A stretch of 64,000 nucleotides of DNA, taken from NCBI GenBank assembly GCA_040510195.1, contig JBEVJK010000131.1, forward strand, positions 31,690-95,689, read 5' to 3'. The position numbers and the translations under genes were made by a program. Origin of the DNA: JBEVJK01 sp040510195. GTDB taxonomy: Bacteria; Pseudomonadota; Alphaproteobacteria; Rhizobiales; Rhizobiaceae. Positions within the stretch are counted from its first letter, which is position 1, and each line of letters opens with the position of its first letter. The notes below the pieces were generated by a model. That model ran no database searches. It saw nothing but the letters and a program-made list of their open reading frames with translations, and had not been told where the DNA came from. Positions 8,672 to 16,283 of the stretch are shown here, in pieces.

Positions 8672-9133
8672 ATGCGGCTGACACGCCAGACCAACTACGC
8701 GATCCGGATCATGATGTACTGCGCCGCCAATCCCGGCCGGCTCAGCCGCATCCCCGAGATCGCCAGCGCCTATTCGGTGTCGGAGCTCTTCCTGTTCAAG
8801 ATCCTGCAGCCGCTGGTCGAGCATGGGCTGGTGGAGACGGTGCGCGGCCGCAATGGCGGCGTTCGGCTGGCCAGGCCGGCGGACCAGGTGACGCTGTTCG
8901 ACGTGGTGCGCGTCACCGAGGAGAGCTTCGCCATGGCGGAGTGCTTCGAAAATGACGGCTCGGACTGCCCGCTGGTCGACGCCTGCACGCTGAACGGCGC
9001 CCTTCGCGAGGCGCTCAACGCCTTCTTCGCCGTGCTTTCGCGCTACACGATCGACGATTTGGTGCGCGAACGCCCGGACGTGCGCACCCTGCTCGGCATC
9101 GATCTTCTCAAGCGCCCCGCGCTTGCCGGGTGA
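8672..9133 (+). CDS. rirA: Rrf2-family iron-responsive regulator RirA
   Basis: A 153-residue winged-helix regulator starting MRLTRQTNYAIRIMMYCAAN, with VSELFLFKILQPL and VETVRGRNGGVRLARP in the DNA-binding domain, and the segment ESFAMAECFE. Three cysteines, AECFE, CPLVD and ACTLN (about residues 91, 99 and 104), are spaced as in RirA and other [Fe-S] Rrf2 proteins. These N-terminal and cysteine segments closely match what I recall of rhizobial RirA, which represses iron uptake genes in iron-replete cells. The candidate target hemP/hmuS lies 6 kb upstream. The ATG at 8672 fits the family N-terminus. Confidence 0.9.
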   Translation: MRLTRQTNYAIRIMMYCAANPGRLSRIPEIASAYSVSELFLFKILQPLVEHGLVETVRGRNGGVRLARPADQVTLFDVVRVTEESFAMAECFENDGSDCPLVDACTLNGALREALNAFFAVLSRYTIDDLVRERPDVRTLLGIDLLKRPALAG

Positions 9134-9143
9134 CACCCGACAT

Positions 9144-9184
9144 TATGTATAGACATATTCGCTGGAGCGTTATGTCTATACATA
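9144..9184. promoter_or_regulatory. orphan tandem operator pair, GntR/HutC-like GTMTAKAC sites
   Basis: Two 14-bp elements, TATGTATAGACATA (9144-9157) and TATGTCTATACATA (9171-9184), are exact reverse complements of each other with a 13-bp spacer. Each is itself nearly palindromic around the core GT-M-TA-K-AC, the operator form described for HutC-type GntR regulators. Centres are 27 bp apart. They lie in the gap between the rirA stop (9133) and the cupin stop (9295), where no promoter-facing gene start exists. There is no T-run, so a terminator is unlikely. Confidence 0.55.
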
Positions 9185-9294
9185 TTCCTCCATGCGCCGG
9201 ACCCGGCCGGGCGCCGCCCTGCTTGGGAGCGTTGAACAGGCAGCGTCCGACCGAGCCGACGGACGAGACGCTACAAGTTCAAGCGCGGTTGAGG

Positions 9295-9708
9295 TCAAGA
9301 GCCCGCAGGCACGAGCCGGAAGTCGGGCAGCTCGCGTAGCGCTTCTTCCGGGCCGGCCGGCGAATAGACGACGAAGAGACGCATAGGCTCGCTGCCGGTG
9401 TTGGTGGTGGAATGGAAGCGGCTTTCCGGCACGTATACGGTCGAGCCGGACCGCACCTTGCGGACGACCGGCCGGCCCGAGGGATCCTCGACCATCTGCT
9501 CGCCCTCGCCGGAGACGACGAAGATGATCTCCTCGGCGCCGGGGTGGTTGTGTCGCGCATGGCCCTGGCCAGGACCGAGGTCGACGACGCCGCCCGAGAA
9601 GCGGCTGGCGCCGTTGACGGAAGGGGCGACGGTCAGCGCCAGGCGTCCCCAGTCGAAGGCGAAAGTGTCGACCTCCGAGGGCTCGACGAAGTTCCTTTCC
9701 GCGGTCAT
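9295..9708 (-). CDS. cupin domain protein
   Basis: A 137-residue single-domain cupin. Motif 1 reads GHARHNHPGAEEIIFVVSGEGE, with the two metal-binding histidines and the following glutamate. Motif 2 is YVPESRFHSTTNTG with its histidine. The fold is clear but the substrate is not. The start ATG at 9708 overlaps the stop of the upstream PEP-hydrolase-like gene by 4 bp (ATGA), so translation is coupled in a three-gene operon with the TIM-barrel and Tm-1-like proteins. A role in the same unknown pathway, for example as an isomerase or sugar-acid binding enzyme, is inference from context. Confidence 0.85.
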   Translation of the reverse strand: MTAERNFVEPSEVDTFAFDWGRLALTVAPSVNGASRFSGGVVDLGPGQGHARHNHPGAEEIIFVVSGEGEQMVEDPSGRPVVRKVRSGSTVYVPESRFHSTTNTGSEPMRLFVVYSPAGPEEALRELPDFRLVPAGS

Positions 9709-10553
9709 GGCCTGGTTCTCCTTTCGATGCGCAGCGACTTGAAGGCGGACGTCTGGTCGCGGATGGCGATCTCGGCAGGCAGCCGCTCCATCGAGCTCGC
9801 CCCGTAGAAGCCGTTGCAGCCCTTGGCGCGCTCGAGGATGGTGCGGGCGTCCTGCGGCATGGCGATCGGCCCGCCGTGGCACAGCACGATGATTTCGGGG
9901 CGCACCTGCCGCGCTGCGGCGGCGATGGCCTCGATCTCGCCGACGCAGGCTTCGAGCGTCTTGGCGCTGGTGGCGCCGATGGTGCCGCCGGTGGTGACGC
10001 CCATGTGGGCGACCACGATGTCGGCGCCGGCGTCGGCCATGGCGCGCGCCTCGTCGGGATCGAACACGTAGGGCGTGGTGAGCAAATCGAGGGCGTGGGC
10101 GGCGGCGATCATGTCGACCTCCAGCGCGAAGCCCATGCCGGTCTCCTCGAAGCTCTGGCGCATCTTGCCGTCGAAGAGGCCGATGGTGGGGACGTTCTGC
10201 ACGCCGGAGAAGCCCATCGCCTTCAGCTCCGCCAGGAATTGCGGCATCAGCACGAAAGGGTCGGTGCCGTTGACGCCGGCCAGCACCGGGGTGTGCCTGA
10301 CCACCGGCAGGACCTCGACGGCCATTTCGCGGACGATCTCGTTGGCGTTGCCATAGGCGAGCAGCCCGGCGGCCGAGCCACGGCCGGCCATGCGGTAGCG
10401 GCCGGAATTGTAGATGACGATGAGGTCGATGCCGCCGGCCTCCTCGGCCTTGGCGGAGAGCCCGGTGCCGGCGCCGCCGCCGACGATCGGGATGCCCTCG
10501 GCGACCAGCCGTCGGAACTTGGCGAGAATCTCCTGGCGGGGAATCGACGGCAT
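9705..10553 (-). CDS. phosphoenolpyruvate hydrolase-like TIM-barrel protein
   Basis: A 282-residue protein starting MPSIPRQEILAKFRRLVAEG. It contains PIVGGGAGTGLSAKAEEAGG and IDLIVIYNSGRYRMAGRGS near the N-terminus, VPTIGLFDGKMRQSFEETGMG in the middle, and VVAHMGVTTGGTIGA then VLCHGGPIAMPQD late. This is the PEP_hydrolase (PF09370-type) family, which also forms the C-terminal domain of plant Tm-1 proteins. True activity and substrate are not established. The start at 10553 lies 11 bp after the stop of the Tm-1-like gene, and its stop overlaps the cupin start. Confidence 0.88.
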   Translation of the reverse strand: MPSIPRQEILAKFRRLVAEGIPIVGGGAGTGLSAKAEEAGGIDLIVIYNSGRYRMAGRGSAAGLLAYGNANEIVREMAVEVLPVVRHTPVLAGVNGTDPFVLMPQFLAELKAMGFSGVQNVPTIGLFDGKMRQSFEETGMGFALEVDMIAAAHALDLLTTPYVFDPDEARAMADAGADIVVAHMGVTTGGTIGATSAKTLEACVGEIEAIAAAARQVRPEIIVLCHGGPIAMPQDARTILERAKGCNGFYGASSMERLPAEIAIRDQTSAFKSLRIERRTRP

Positions 10554-10564
10554 TCTGGCTCCTC

Positions 10565-11758
10565 TCAATGGGCGATGGCGCGGAAGGCCGCGACGGCGGC
10601 CTCGGCGAAGGCAGGATCGTTGATGTGCAGCGGCAGACGCAGGACCTTGCGGTTGGCGGCCGGCTTCAGCGTCTCCTCGATCGCCTCGAAGAGGGCGCGG
10701 TCGGCGCCGGGATCGTCGAATGGCGCGCCGGGCGCGTCGAGTGCCGAGACGCCTTTCTCCGGGATCAGGAAGGCGAGGGGACCCCGGCATCGATCGAGGC
10801 GCTCGCCGATCCAGCGGCCGATCCGACGGCATTCCTCGGCCGTCGTGCGCATCAGCGTGACATTGGGGTTGTGGCGGTAGAGCAGGCGGCCCCGAAAGCT
10901 CTCCGGGACGCTCTCGGGGGCCCAGAAATTCACCATGTCGAGGGCGCCGACGGAGCCGACATAGGGGATGCCGGAGCGCTCGATAGCGCCGAAACGGTCT
11001 TCCGTGGCGGCCAGCACGCCGCCCAGCAGGAGGTCGCAGACCTCCGTAGTTGTGATGTCCAGGACGCCGGTCAGAAGCCCACTGTCGACCAGCTTCTCCA
11101 TGGCGCGCCCGCCGGTGCCGGTGGCGTGGAAGACCATGCAGTCGTAGTCCGCCCTCAGCGCCTCGGCGATGGCGGTGACGCAGGGCGTGGTGACGCCGAA
11201 CATGGTGAGGCCGAGGGCCGGCTTGCCTGCGGCGGCGGGCGCCGGCCGCGCCACCATGCCGGCGATCGCCTGGGCGGCGTTGTGCAGGACGACCCGCGAC
11301 ACGCGGTTGAGGCCGGCGATGTCGGTCACCGACGGCATCATGACGATGTCGGACACGCCGACATAGGGAGCGACGTCGCCGGATGCGAGCGTCGAGACCA
11401 TCACCTTGGGCAGGCCGAGCGGCAGGCTGCGCAAGCCTGCGGTGACGATCGACGTGCCGCCGCCGCCGCCGATGCCGACGACGCCGGAGACGTCGTCCCG
11501 GCTCTCGAGGAAGCGCCGGAAGGCATCACCCATTGCGGTCACGGCCGTGCCGCGGTCGTCGCCGCACAGCACGGCATCGGCGCCGTCCGGATGGAAGCCG
11601 GCGACGGTCGCCGCAGCGACGTCCACCGGCACCGCGGAGGGGCGCGTGCCGACGTCGACGACAGTCACCGAGGCGCCGGCATCGGCAATGGCCCGGGCCA
11701 GGAAGACCAGCTCCTCGCCCTTGGTGTCGGCCGTGCCGACCACGTAGACGCGTCCCAC
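10565..11758 (-). CDS. Tm-1-like ATP-binding domain protein (UPF0261)
   Basis: A 397-residue protein with the UPF0261 N-terminus VYVVGTADTKGEELVFLA, a glycine-rich loop GVVGIGGGGGTSIVTAG (about residue 95), and MVFHATGTGGRAMEKLVDSG (about residue 215). The family is the bacterial counterpart of the ATP-binding N-terminal domain of tomato Tm-1. Bacterial function is unknown. It is first in an operon with the PEP-hydrolase-like and cupin genes, i.e. the two halves of a Tm-1-type protein are encoded side by side. It is divergent from a TetR regulator across an 81-bp gap. Confidence 0.9.
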   Translation of the reverse strand: MGRVYVVGTADTKGEELVFLARAIADAGASVTVVDVGTRPSAVPVDVAAATVAGFHPDGADAVLCGDDRGTAVTAMGDAFRRFLESRDDVSGVVGIGGGGGTSIVTAGLRSLPLGLPKVMVSTLASGDVAPYVGVSDIVMMPSVTDIAGLNRVSRVVLHNAAQAIAGMVARPAPAAAGKPALGLTMFGVTTPCVTAIAEALRADYDCMVFHATGTGGRAMEKLVDSGLLTGVLDITTTEVCDLLLGGVLAATEDRFGAIERSGIPYVGSVGALDMVNFWAPESVPESFRGRLLYRHNPNVTLMRTTAEECRRIGRWIGERLDRCRGPLAFLIPEKGVSALDAPGAPFDDPGADRALFEAIEETLKPAANRKVLRLPLHINDPAFAEAAVAAFRAIAH

Positions 11759-11814
11759 GATCGGCCCTCCCTGGCTGCCGGTGCGCTATCGGCCCCGTCA
11801 CAGCCTTGCAGATT

Positions 11815-11853
11815 TTTGAGACTGGAGTATCGTAATGAGATGCATGTCTCAAA
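11815..11853. promoter_or_regulatory. candidate operator for the adjacent TetR regulator
   Basis: The divergent gap holds an 8-bp inverted repeat, TTTGAGAC (11815-11822) and GTCTCAAA (11846-11853). A tighter TGAGA-N6-TCTCA element (11836-11851) overlaps the TetR start codon. Three TGAGA-type half sites over 37 bp between divergent promoters is a plausible autoregulatory site controlling both the TetR gene and the Tm-1 operon. Binding is inferred. Confidence 0.4.
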
Positions 11854-12535
11854 TCAAGCGGAAGCGGTGAACGACCATGAGGAGCGAGGTCCGCGGGCGC
11901 GCACGGCGCGGCTGATGCTCGATACCGCGGTCCAGCTGATGCAAGGCGGCATGGTGCCTTCGGTAAGCGACGTCGCCGAGGCGGCTCAGGTCTCGCGCGC
12001 CACCGCCTATCGATACTTCCCGAGCCAGGCGGCGCTGGTGCATGCGGTGGTCGACGAGGCGCTCGGACCGATCCTCGACTGGCGCTCCGACGCGACCGAG
12101 GCCGGCGAGCGCGTTCGCGACCTTTTCGAAGGCGCCATGCCCCGAATCGACGCCTTCGAGGCGACGTTCCGCGCCGCCCTCCAGCTGTCGCTGCAGCAGT
12201 GGGCGAAGCGCCAGGCGGGCACGCTGGGCAGCGAGCCGGCCTTTACCCGCGGCCACCGCATCGACCTCATCAGCAAGGCTTTCCAGCCTCTGCCGGACGA
12301 GGTCGGCGACGCCGAGCGCCAACGGCTGGCCAAGGCGCTTTCGCTGATCTTCGGCATCGAATCGCTGATCGTGCTCAAGGACATCTGGGGCGACGGCGCC
12401 GAGGAGGCGCGCGGAGTGGTGCTGTGGGCAGCGCAGGCGCTGGTAGACGCGACGCTCGCCGAAGCCCAGGCCTACGGTCACAATCTGGTCGGACCAAACG
12501 CCCGGCCGCGGGAATTGAACAAACCAACAAAGTGA
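11840..12535 (+). CDS. TetR/AcrR-family transcriptional regulator
   Basis: A 231-residue protein with an N-terminal helix-turn-helix (PSVSDVAEAAQVSRATAYRY, residues about 45-64) followed by the usual FPSQAALVHAVVDEAL linker. The C-terminal ligand domain is helical and unassigned. ATG 11840 is taken as start; a GTG at 11867 is also possible and would clear the operator-like repeat. It is divergent from the Tm-1-like/PEPH/cupin operon, the most likely target. The ABC operon begins 287 bp downstream on the same strand and could also be controlled by it. Confidence 0.85.
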   Translation: MHVSNQAEAVNDHEERGPRARTARLMLDTAVQLMQGGMVPSVSDVAEAAQVSRATAYRYFPSQAALVHAVVDEALGPILDWRSDATEAGERVRDLFEGAMPRIDAFEATFRAALQLSLQQWAKRQAGTLGSEPAFTRGHRIDLISKAFQPLPDEVGDAERQRLAKALSLIFGIESLIVLKDIWGDGAEEARGVVLWAAQALVDATLAEAQAYGHNLVGPNARPRELNKPTK

Positions 12536-12550
12536 GGGGTTGCAAACGAT

Positions 12551-12570
12551 TACAATCTGGTGAGATTGTA
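12551..12570. promoter_or_regulatory. 20-bp palindrome upstream of the ABC operon
   Basis: TACAATCT and AGATTGTA form perfect 8-bp arms around a 4-bp centre (GGTG). The element begins 16 bp after the TetR stop and about 250 bp before the binding-protein gene. The preceding bases (TGCAAACGATTACA, 12541-12554) weakly resemble a LacI-type site that would overlap it. Regulator unknown. Confidence 0.45.
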
Positions 12571-12639
12571 CCGCATCTGGAAGAGCAGGGTGGCGGAAGG
12601 TCGAAATGGCCGAGTTGGCGCTTGACCTGCTTTCAAGAG

Positions 12640-12650
12640 TGGTACTACCA
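12640..12650. promoter_or_regulatory. GntR/FadR-like TGGT-N3-ACCA palindrome
   Basis: TGGTACTACCA is a perfect palindrome of the TGGT-N3-ACCA form seen for several FadR-subfamily GntR regulators. A TTGACC hexamer (12622-12627) lies 12 bp upstream, so the site could cover the promoter. It is about 170 bp before the binding-protein gene start. Regulator unknown. Confidence 0.35.
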
Positions 12651-12821
12651 GATCAAGGAGAAGCAGGGCCGGTGAATTCCGGCCAGACCACCGATCGGCC
12701 CGGCAGAAGGCGAGGAGGCCGCTGCCCGGGAACGGTCTGAAGCCTGCGACAAGCAGGTCGTCGCGGCGGAGCTCGATTCGCACGACGGAAGGGAACGACG
12801 CGCAACAGGGAGGAACCGAGA

Positions 12822-14132
12822 ATGCGCAGAAGCCTCACCGGCATCGTTGCCGGAATCGCCTTTTCACTGGCCACGTCGACGGCATCCTTCGCCCAGGAAC
12901 TGACCATCTTCTGGGCCGAATGGGACCCGGCCAACTATCTGCAAGAGCTGGCCAACCAGTACGAGGCCGAGACCGGCGTGAAGGTCACGGTCGAGACGAC
13001 GCCATGGTCGGACTTCCAGACCAAGGCTTTCGCCGAGTTCAACGCCAAGGGCGACGCCTACGACATGGTCGTCGGCGATTCGCAGTGGCTGGGGGCAGCT
13101 TCGGAAGGCGGCCACTATGTGGACCTCACCGATTTCGTCAAGGAGAACAACGTTCTCGAAAAGATGGCTCCGGCCACGGTGAAGTTCTACTCCGAATATC
13201 CCGGCAACAGCGGCAAATACTGGTCCATTCCCACCGAGGGCGATGCGGTTGGCTGGTCCTACCGCAAAGACTGGTTCGAGGACCCCAAGGAGAAGGAAGC
13301 CTTCAAAGCCAAGTACGGCTATGAGCTGGGGGTGCCGAAGACCTGGAAGGAGATGACCGAGATCGCGGAATTCTTCCACCGGCCGGACCAGAACCGATAC
13401 GGGATCGCGATCTACACGCAGAACCAGTATGACGGCTTGGCGATGGGCTTCGAGAACGCGCTGTTCTCCTATGGCGGCGAGCTGGGCGACTATTCCACCT
13501 ACAAGGTCGACGGTTACATCAACTCCGACAAGGCAATCGCCGCTGCGGAAAACTATCGCAAGCTGTTCGGCTTTACGCCGCCCGGCTGGACCAACGCCTT
13601 CTTCGTCGAGGACAACCAGGCGATCACCGAGAACCTGGCGGCGATGAGCATGAACTACTTCGCCTTCTTCCCCTCGCTGCTCAACGAGTCCACCAATCCC
13701 AACGCCAAGTCGACCGGGTTCTTCGCCAATCCTGCCGGCCCGGGCGGCGACCAATTTGCCGCGCTCGGCGGCCAGGGCATTTCGATCGTCTCCTACTCCA
13801 AGAATCAGGAGGAAGCGATGAAATTCCTGAAATGGTTCATCCAGGACGACGTGCAGAAGAAGTGGGCCGAGCTGGGTGGCTATACCTGCAACAAGGCCGT
13901 GCTGGAATCGGCCGAGTTCCAGAACGCGACGCCCTACAACAAAGCCTTCTACGAAACGATGTTCAAGGTGAAGGATTTCTGGGCGGTGCCGGAATATGCC
14001 GAGCTGTTGCAGCAGCTCAACCAGCGCGTCTACCCCTATATCGTCAACGGCCAGGGCACGGCCAAGGAAGCGCTTGACGCGCTGGCGGCCGATTGGAACG
14101 CCACGTTCAAGAAATACGGCCGCAGCCAGTAG
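12822..14132 (+). CDS. ABC transporter extracellular solute-binding protein (family 1, carbohydrate/polyol)
   Basis: A 436-residue periplasmic protein with a signal peptide ending near SFAQE (residue 25). Family-1 features include LTIFWAEWDPANYLQEL at the mature N-terminus, YDMVVGDSQWLGAASEGG (about residue 80) and the closing segment KFLKWFIQDDVQKKWAELGG. It captures the substrate, probably a sugar or polyol, for the two permeases downstream. The ATG at 12822 has a strong AGGGAGG site. It heads a six-gene operon after a 286-bp leader with two palindromes. The substrate cannot be read from sequence. Confidence 0.92.
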   Translation: MRRSLTGIVAGIAFSLATSTASFAQELTIFWAEWDPANYLQELANQYEAETGVKVTVETTPWSDFQTKAFAEFNAKGDAYDMVVGDSQWLGAASEGGHYVDLTDFVKENNVLEKMAPATVKFYSEYPGNSGKYWSIPTEGDAVGWSYRKDWFEDPKEKEAFKAKYGYELGVPKTWKEMTEIAEFFHRPDQNRYGIAIYTQNQYDGLAMGFENALFSYGGELGDYSTYKVDGYINSDKAIAAAENYRKLFGFTPPGWTNAFFVEDNQAITENLAAMSMNYFAFFPSLLNESTNPNAKSTGFFANPAGPGGDQFAALGGQGISIVSYSKNQEEAMKFLKWFIQDDVQKKWAELGGYTCNKAVLESAEFQNATPYNKAFYETMFKVKDFWAVPEYAELLQQLNQRVYPYIVNGQGTAKEALDALAADWNATFKKYGRSQ

Positions 14133-14198
14133 GCGGCCTGGCGCGGAGGGGGCTGACCGCCCCCTCCGTCCGCATTTCGTGCCGGAAGGACATTCGAC

Positions 14199-15104
14199 TT
14201 GGCGACAGCAGTCATGACCACGCTGGATCCACGCTCGGCCGCCGCTTCGCGCGGCATGAGCGATCTCTCGATCCGCAACCTCTTCATCATCCCGACGATA
14301 CTGTTCCTGATCGTCTTCAACATCTTCCCGCTGATCTACTCGCTGGGCTATTCCTTCACCGACTTTCGGGCTTCGACCAATGCGCCGGCGAATTTCGTTG
14401 GGCTCGCCAACTACCGCGAGCTGCTCAACGATCCATTCGTATGGCGCAATTTCTCGGTGACGGCCAAGTATGTGATCGTCTCGGTGGTCGGGCAGGTCGT
14501 CGTCGGCTTCGGCATCGCCATGCTGCTCAACCGCAACATCCCCTTCAAGGGACTGATCACGACGCTGCTCCTTCTCCCGATGATGCTGTCCATGGCCGTG
14601 GTGGGGCTTTTCTGGAAGCTGCTCTACGACCCGTCTTTCGGCATCATCAACTATGCGCTCGGGCTGGGCAAGTTCGAGTGGCTGGGCAATGCCGACATGG
14701 CGCTTTACGCGGTCGCGATCACCGACATCTGGATGTGGTCGCCCTTCGTCATGCTGCTTTCGCTCGCCGGGCTGTCGGCGGTGCCGAAGCATCTCTACGA
14801 GGCGGCGGCGATCGACCGGGCGGGGCCGTTCTACACCTTCTTCCGCATCACGCTGCCGCTGGTGGCGCCGATCCTGATGATCGCCGTCATCTTTCGCACC
14901 ATGGAGGCCTTCAAGACCTTCGATCTTGCCTATGTGCTTTCCACGCAGCCGACCACCGAGGTCATCTCCATCCGGCTCTACAAGATGGCCTTTCAGGAGT
15001 GGCAGACGGGCCGCTCCTGTGCGCTCGCCTACATCGTGCTGGTCATGGTGCTCGCCATCACCAACATCTACGTCAAGTACCTGAACAAGGTGAAGGAGCG
15101 CTGA
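14199..15104 (+). CDS. sugar ABC transporter permease (MalF-like)
   Basis: A 301-residue inner-membrane protein with about six hydrophobic helices, starting with IIPTILFLIVFNIFPLIYSL. The ATPase-contact EAA loop reads YEAAAIDRAGPFYTFFRITLPL (about residue 205). The TTG at 14199 is chosen because a GGAAGGA site sits 9 bp before it; the ATG at 14214 would be too far from that site. It is followed after 1 bp by the second permease. Confidence 0.92.
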   Translation: MATAVMTTLDPRSAAASRGMSDLSIRNLFIIPTILFLIVFNIFPLIYSLGYSFTDFRASTNAPANFVGLANYRELLNDPFVWRNFSVTAKYVIVSVVGQVVVGFGIAMLLNRNIPFKGLITTLLLLPMMLSMAVVGLFWKLLYDPSFGIINYALGLGKFEWLGNADMALYAVAITDIWMWSPFVMLLSLAGLSAVPKHLYEAAAIDRAGPFYTFFRITLPLVAPILMIAVIFRTMEAFKTFDLAYVLSTQPTTEVISIRLYKMAFQEWQTGRSCALAYIVLVMVLAITNIYVKYLNKVKER

Positions 15105-15105
15105 G

Positions 15106-16065
15106 ATGGCCGCCGTGCGCACGCCGCGCGAGACCGCGCTCAACCGGCTGGCGATCGCCGCCGTCCTGGTGATCACGCTGATCTTCCTGGCGCCGATCTA
15201 CTGGATCGCGTCGACCGCCTTCAAGCCGCGCAACCTGGCCACGACGATCCCGCCGACGGTGATCTTCCAGCCGGAGATCTCGCCCTTCGTCAAGCTCTTC
15301 ACCAAGCGCTCGCAGCTGAGGACGGCGCCGACGCCCGAGGAATACGCGGCGGCTCCCTGGTGGGAGCGCCTGGTCTTCGACGGCGGCGAGAAGGTGGTGC
15401 GCTCGGGGCGCGGCGAGGTCCAGGCTTCCGGCTATCCGAGCCGGTTCACGAACTCGCTGATCGTCGCCATCACCTCGACGGTGCTCGCGGTGGGCATGGG
15501 GACGTTCACCGCCTACGGCTTCTCGCGCTTCAGGGTCAAAGGCGAGGCGGACCTCCTGTTCTTCATCCTGTCCACCCGCATGCTGCCGCCGGTGGTGGTG
15601 GCGATCCCGATGTTCCTGATGTACCGCGCGGTCGGCCTCAACGACACGCATTGGGGGCTGATCATCCTCTACACCGCCTTCAACCTCTCCTTCTCGGTGT
15701 GGCTGATGAAGGGCTTCATGGACGAGATCCCCAAGGAGTACGAAGAGGCGGCGCTGGTCGACGGCTACACGCGCATGCAGGCCTTCTTCAAGGTCGTGCT
15801 GCCCGAGGCGGCGACGGGCATCGCCGCGACGGCGGTGTTCTGCTTCATCACAGCGTGGAACGAGTATGCGTTCGCGCTCATCATGACCAACCGTCGGGCA
15901 CAGACGGCGCCGCCCTTCATCCCCTCGCAGGTCGGCTCCGGCCTGCCCGACTGGACGGTGATCGCGGCGGGCACGTTCCTCTTCCTGCTGCCGGTGGCCA
16001 TCTTCACCTTCCTGTTGCGCAACCACCTGCTGCGCGGCGTGACCTTCGGAGCGATCCGCAAATGA
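15106..16065 (+). CDS. carbohydrate ABC transporter permease (MalG-like)
   Basis: A 319-residue membrane protein. The N-terminal helix is AAVLVITLIFLAPIYWIAS. The EAA loop is EYEEAALVDGYTRMQAFFKV, with the following LPEAATGIAATAVFCF helix. It has a large soluble insertion between helix 1 and helix 2 (about residues 50-110), longer than in typical MalG proteins. It pairs with the upstream MalF-like permease. The stop overlaps the start of the small membrane protein gene (ATGA). Confidence 0.92.
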   Translation: MAAVRTPRETALNRLAIAAVLVITLIFLAPIYWIASTAFKPRNLATTIPPTVIFQPEISPFVKLFTKRSQLRTAPTPEEYAAAPWWERLVFDGGEKVVRSGRGEVQASGYPSRFTNSLIVAITSTVLAVGMGTFTAYGFSRFRVKGEADLLFFILSTRMLPPVVVAIPMFLMYRAVGLNDTHWGLIILYTAFNLSFSVWLMKGFMDEIPKEYEEAALVDGYTRMQAFFKVVLPEAATGIAATAVFCFITAWNEYAFALIMTNRRAQTAPPFIPSQVGSGLPDWTVIAAGTFLFLLPVAIFTFLLRNHLLRGVTFGAIRK

Positions 16066-16283
16066 GCTTCCGCGCCATCAACCAGCGCTATCTGGAGCCG
16101 GCATCGCAGATCGTCATGGTGCTCGGCATCATCGCGCTCTGCCAGCCATGGAGCCTGTTCCTGCATCGCTACGGGCTGACGGTGGTGCTGATCGGGCTCG
16201 TCGGCTTCATGATCACAGGCAAGATCGGGCCGGAGCCCAACCCGCAGCAGGTCGAGATGGAAGGCGGGGAGGGCCCGCGGTGA
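16062..16283 (+). CDS. small two-helix membrane protein inside the ABC operon
   Basis: A 73-residue protein starting MSFRAINQRYLEPASQIVMV, with two hydrophobic helices (QIVMVLGIIALCQPWSLFL and GLTVVLIGLVGFMITG) and a polar tail PEPNPQQVEMEGGEGP. It overlaps the upstream permease stop (ATGA) and the downstream ATPase start (GTGA), so it is translationally coupled on both sides. Small membrane proteins also occur in rhizobial glycerol-type ABC operons (GlpU in GlpSTPQUV). This one is in an equivalent place but I do not recognise the family securely. Confidence 0.8.
   Translation: MSFRAINQRYLEPASQIVMVLGIIALCQPWSLFLHRYGLTVVLIGLVGFMITGKIGPEPNPQQVEMEGGEGPR

Noticed and set aside
9144..9184. Inverted repeat read as a terminator for rirA
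   Set aside because: There is no T-run and each half is itself palindromic with an operator core, so an operator fits better.
12864..15176. 770-residue minus-strand frame across the binding protein and permease
   Set aside because: Antisense shadow of recognised ABC genes; long only because of high G+C.
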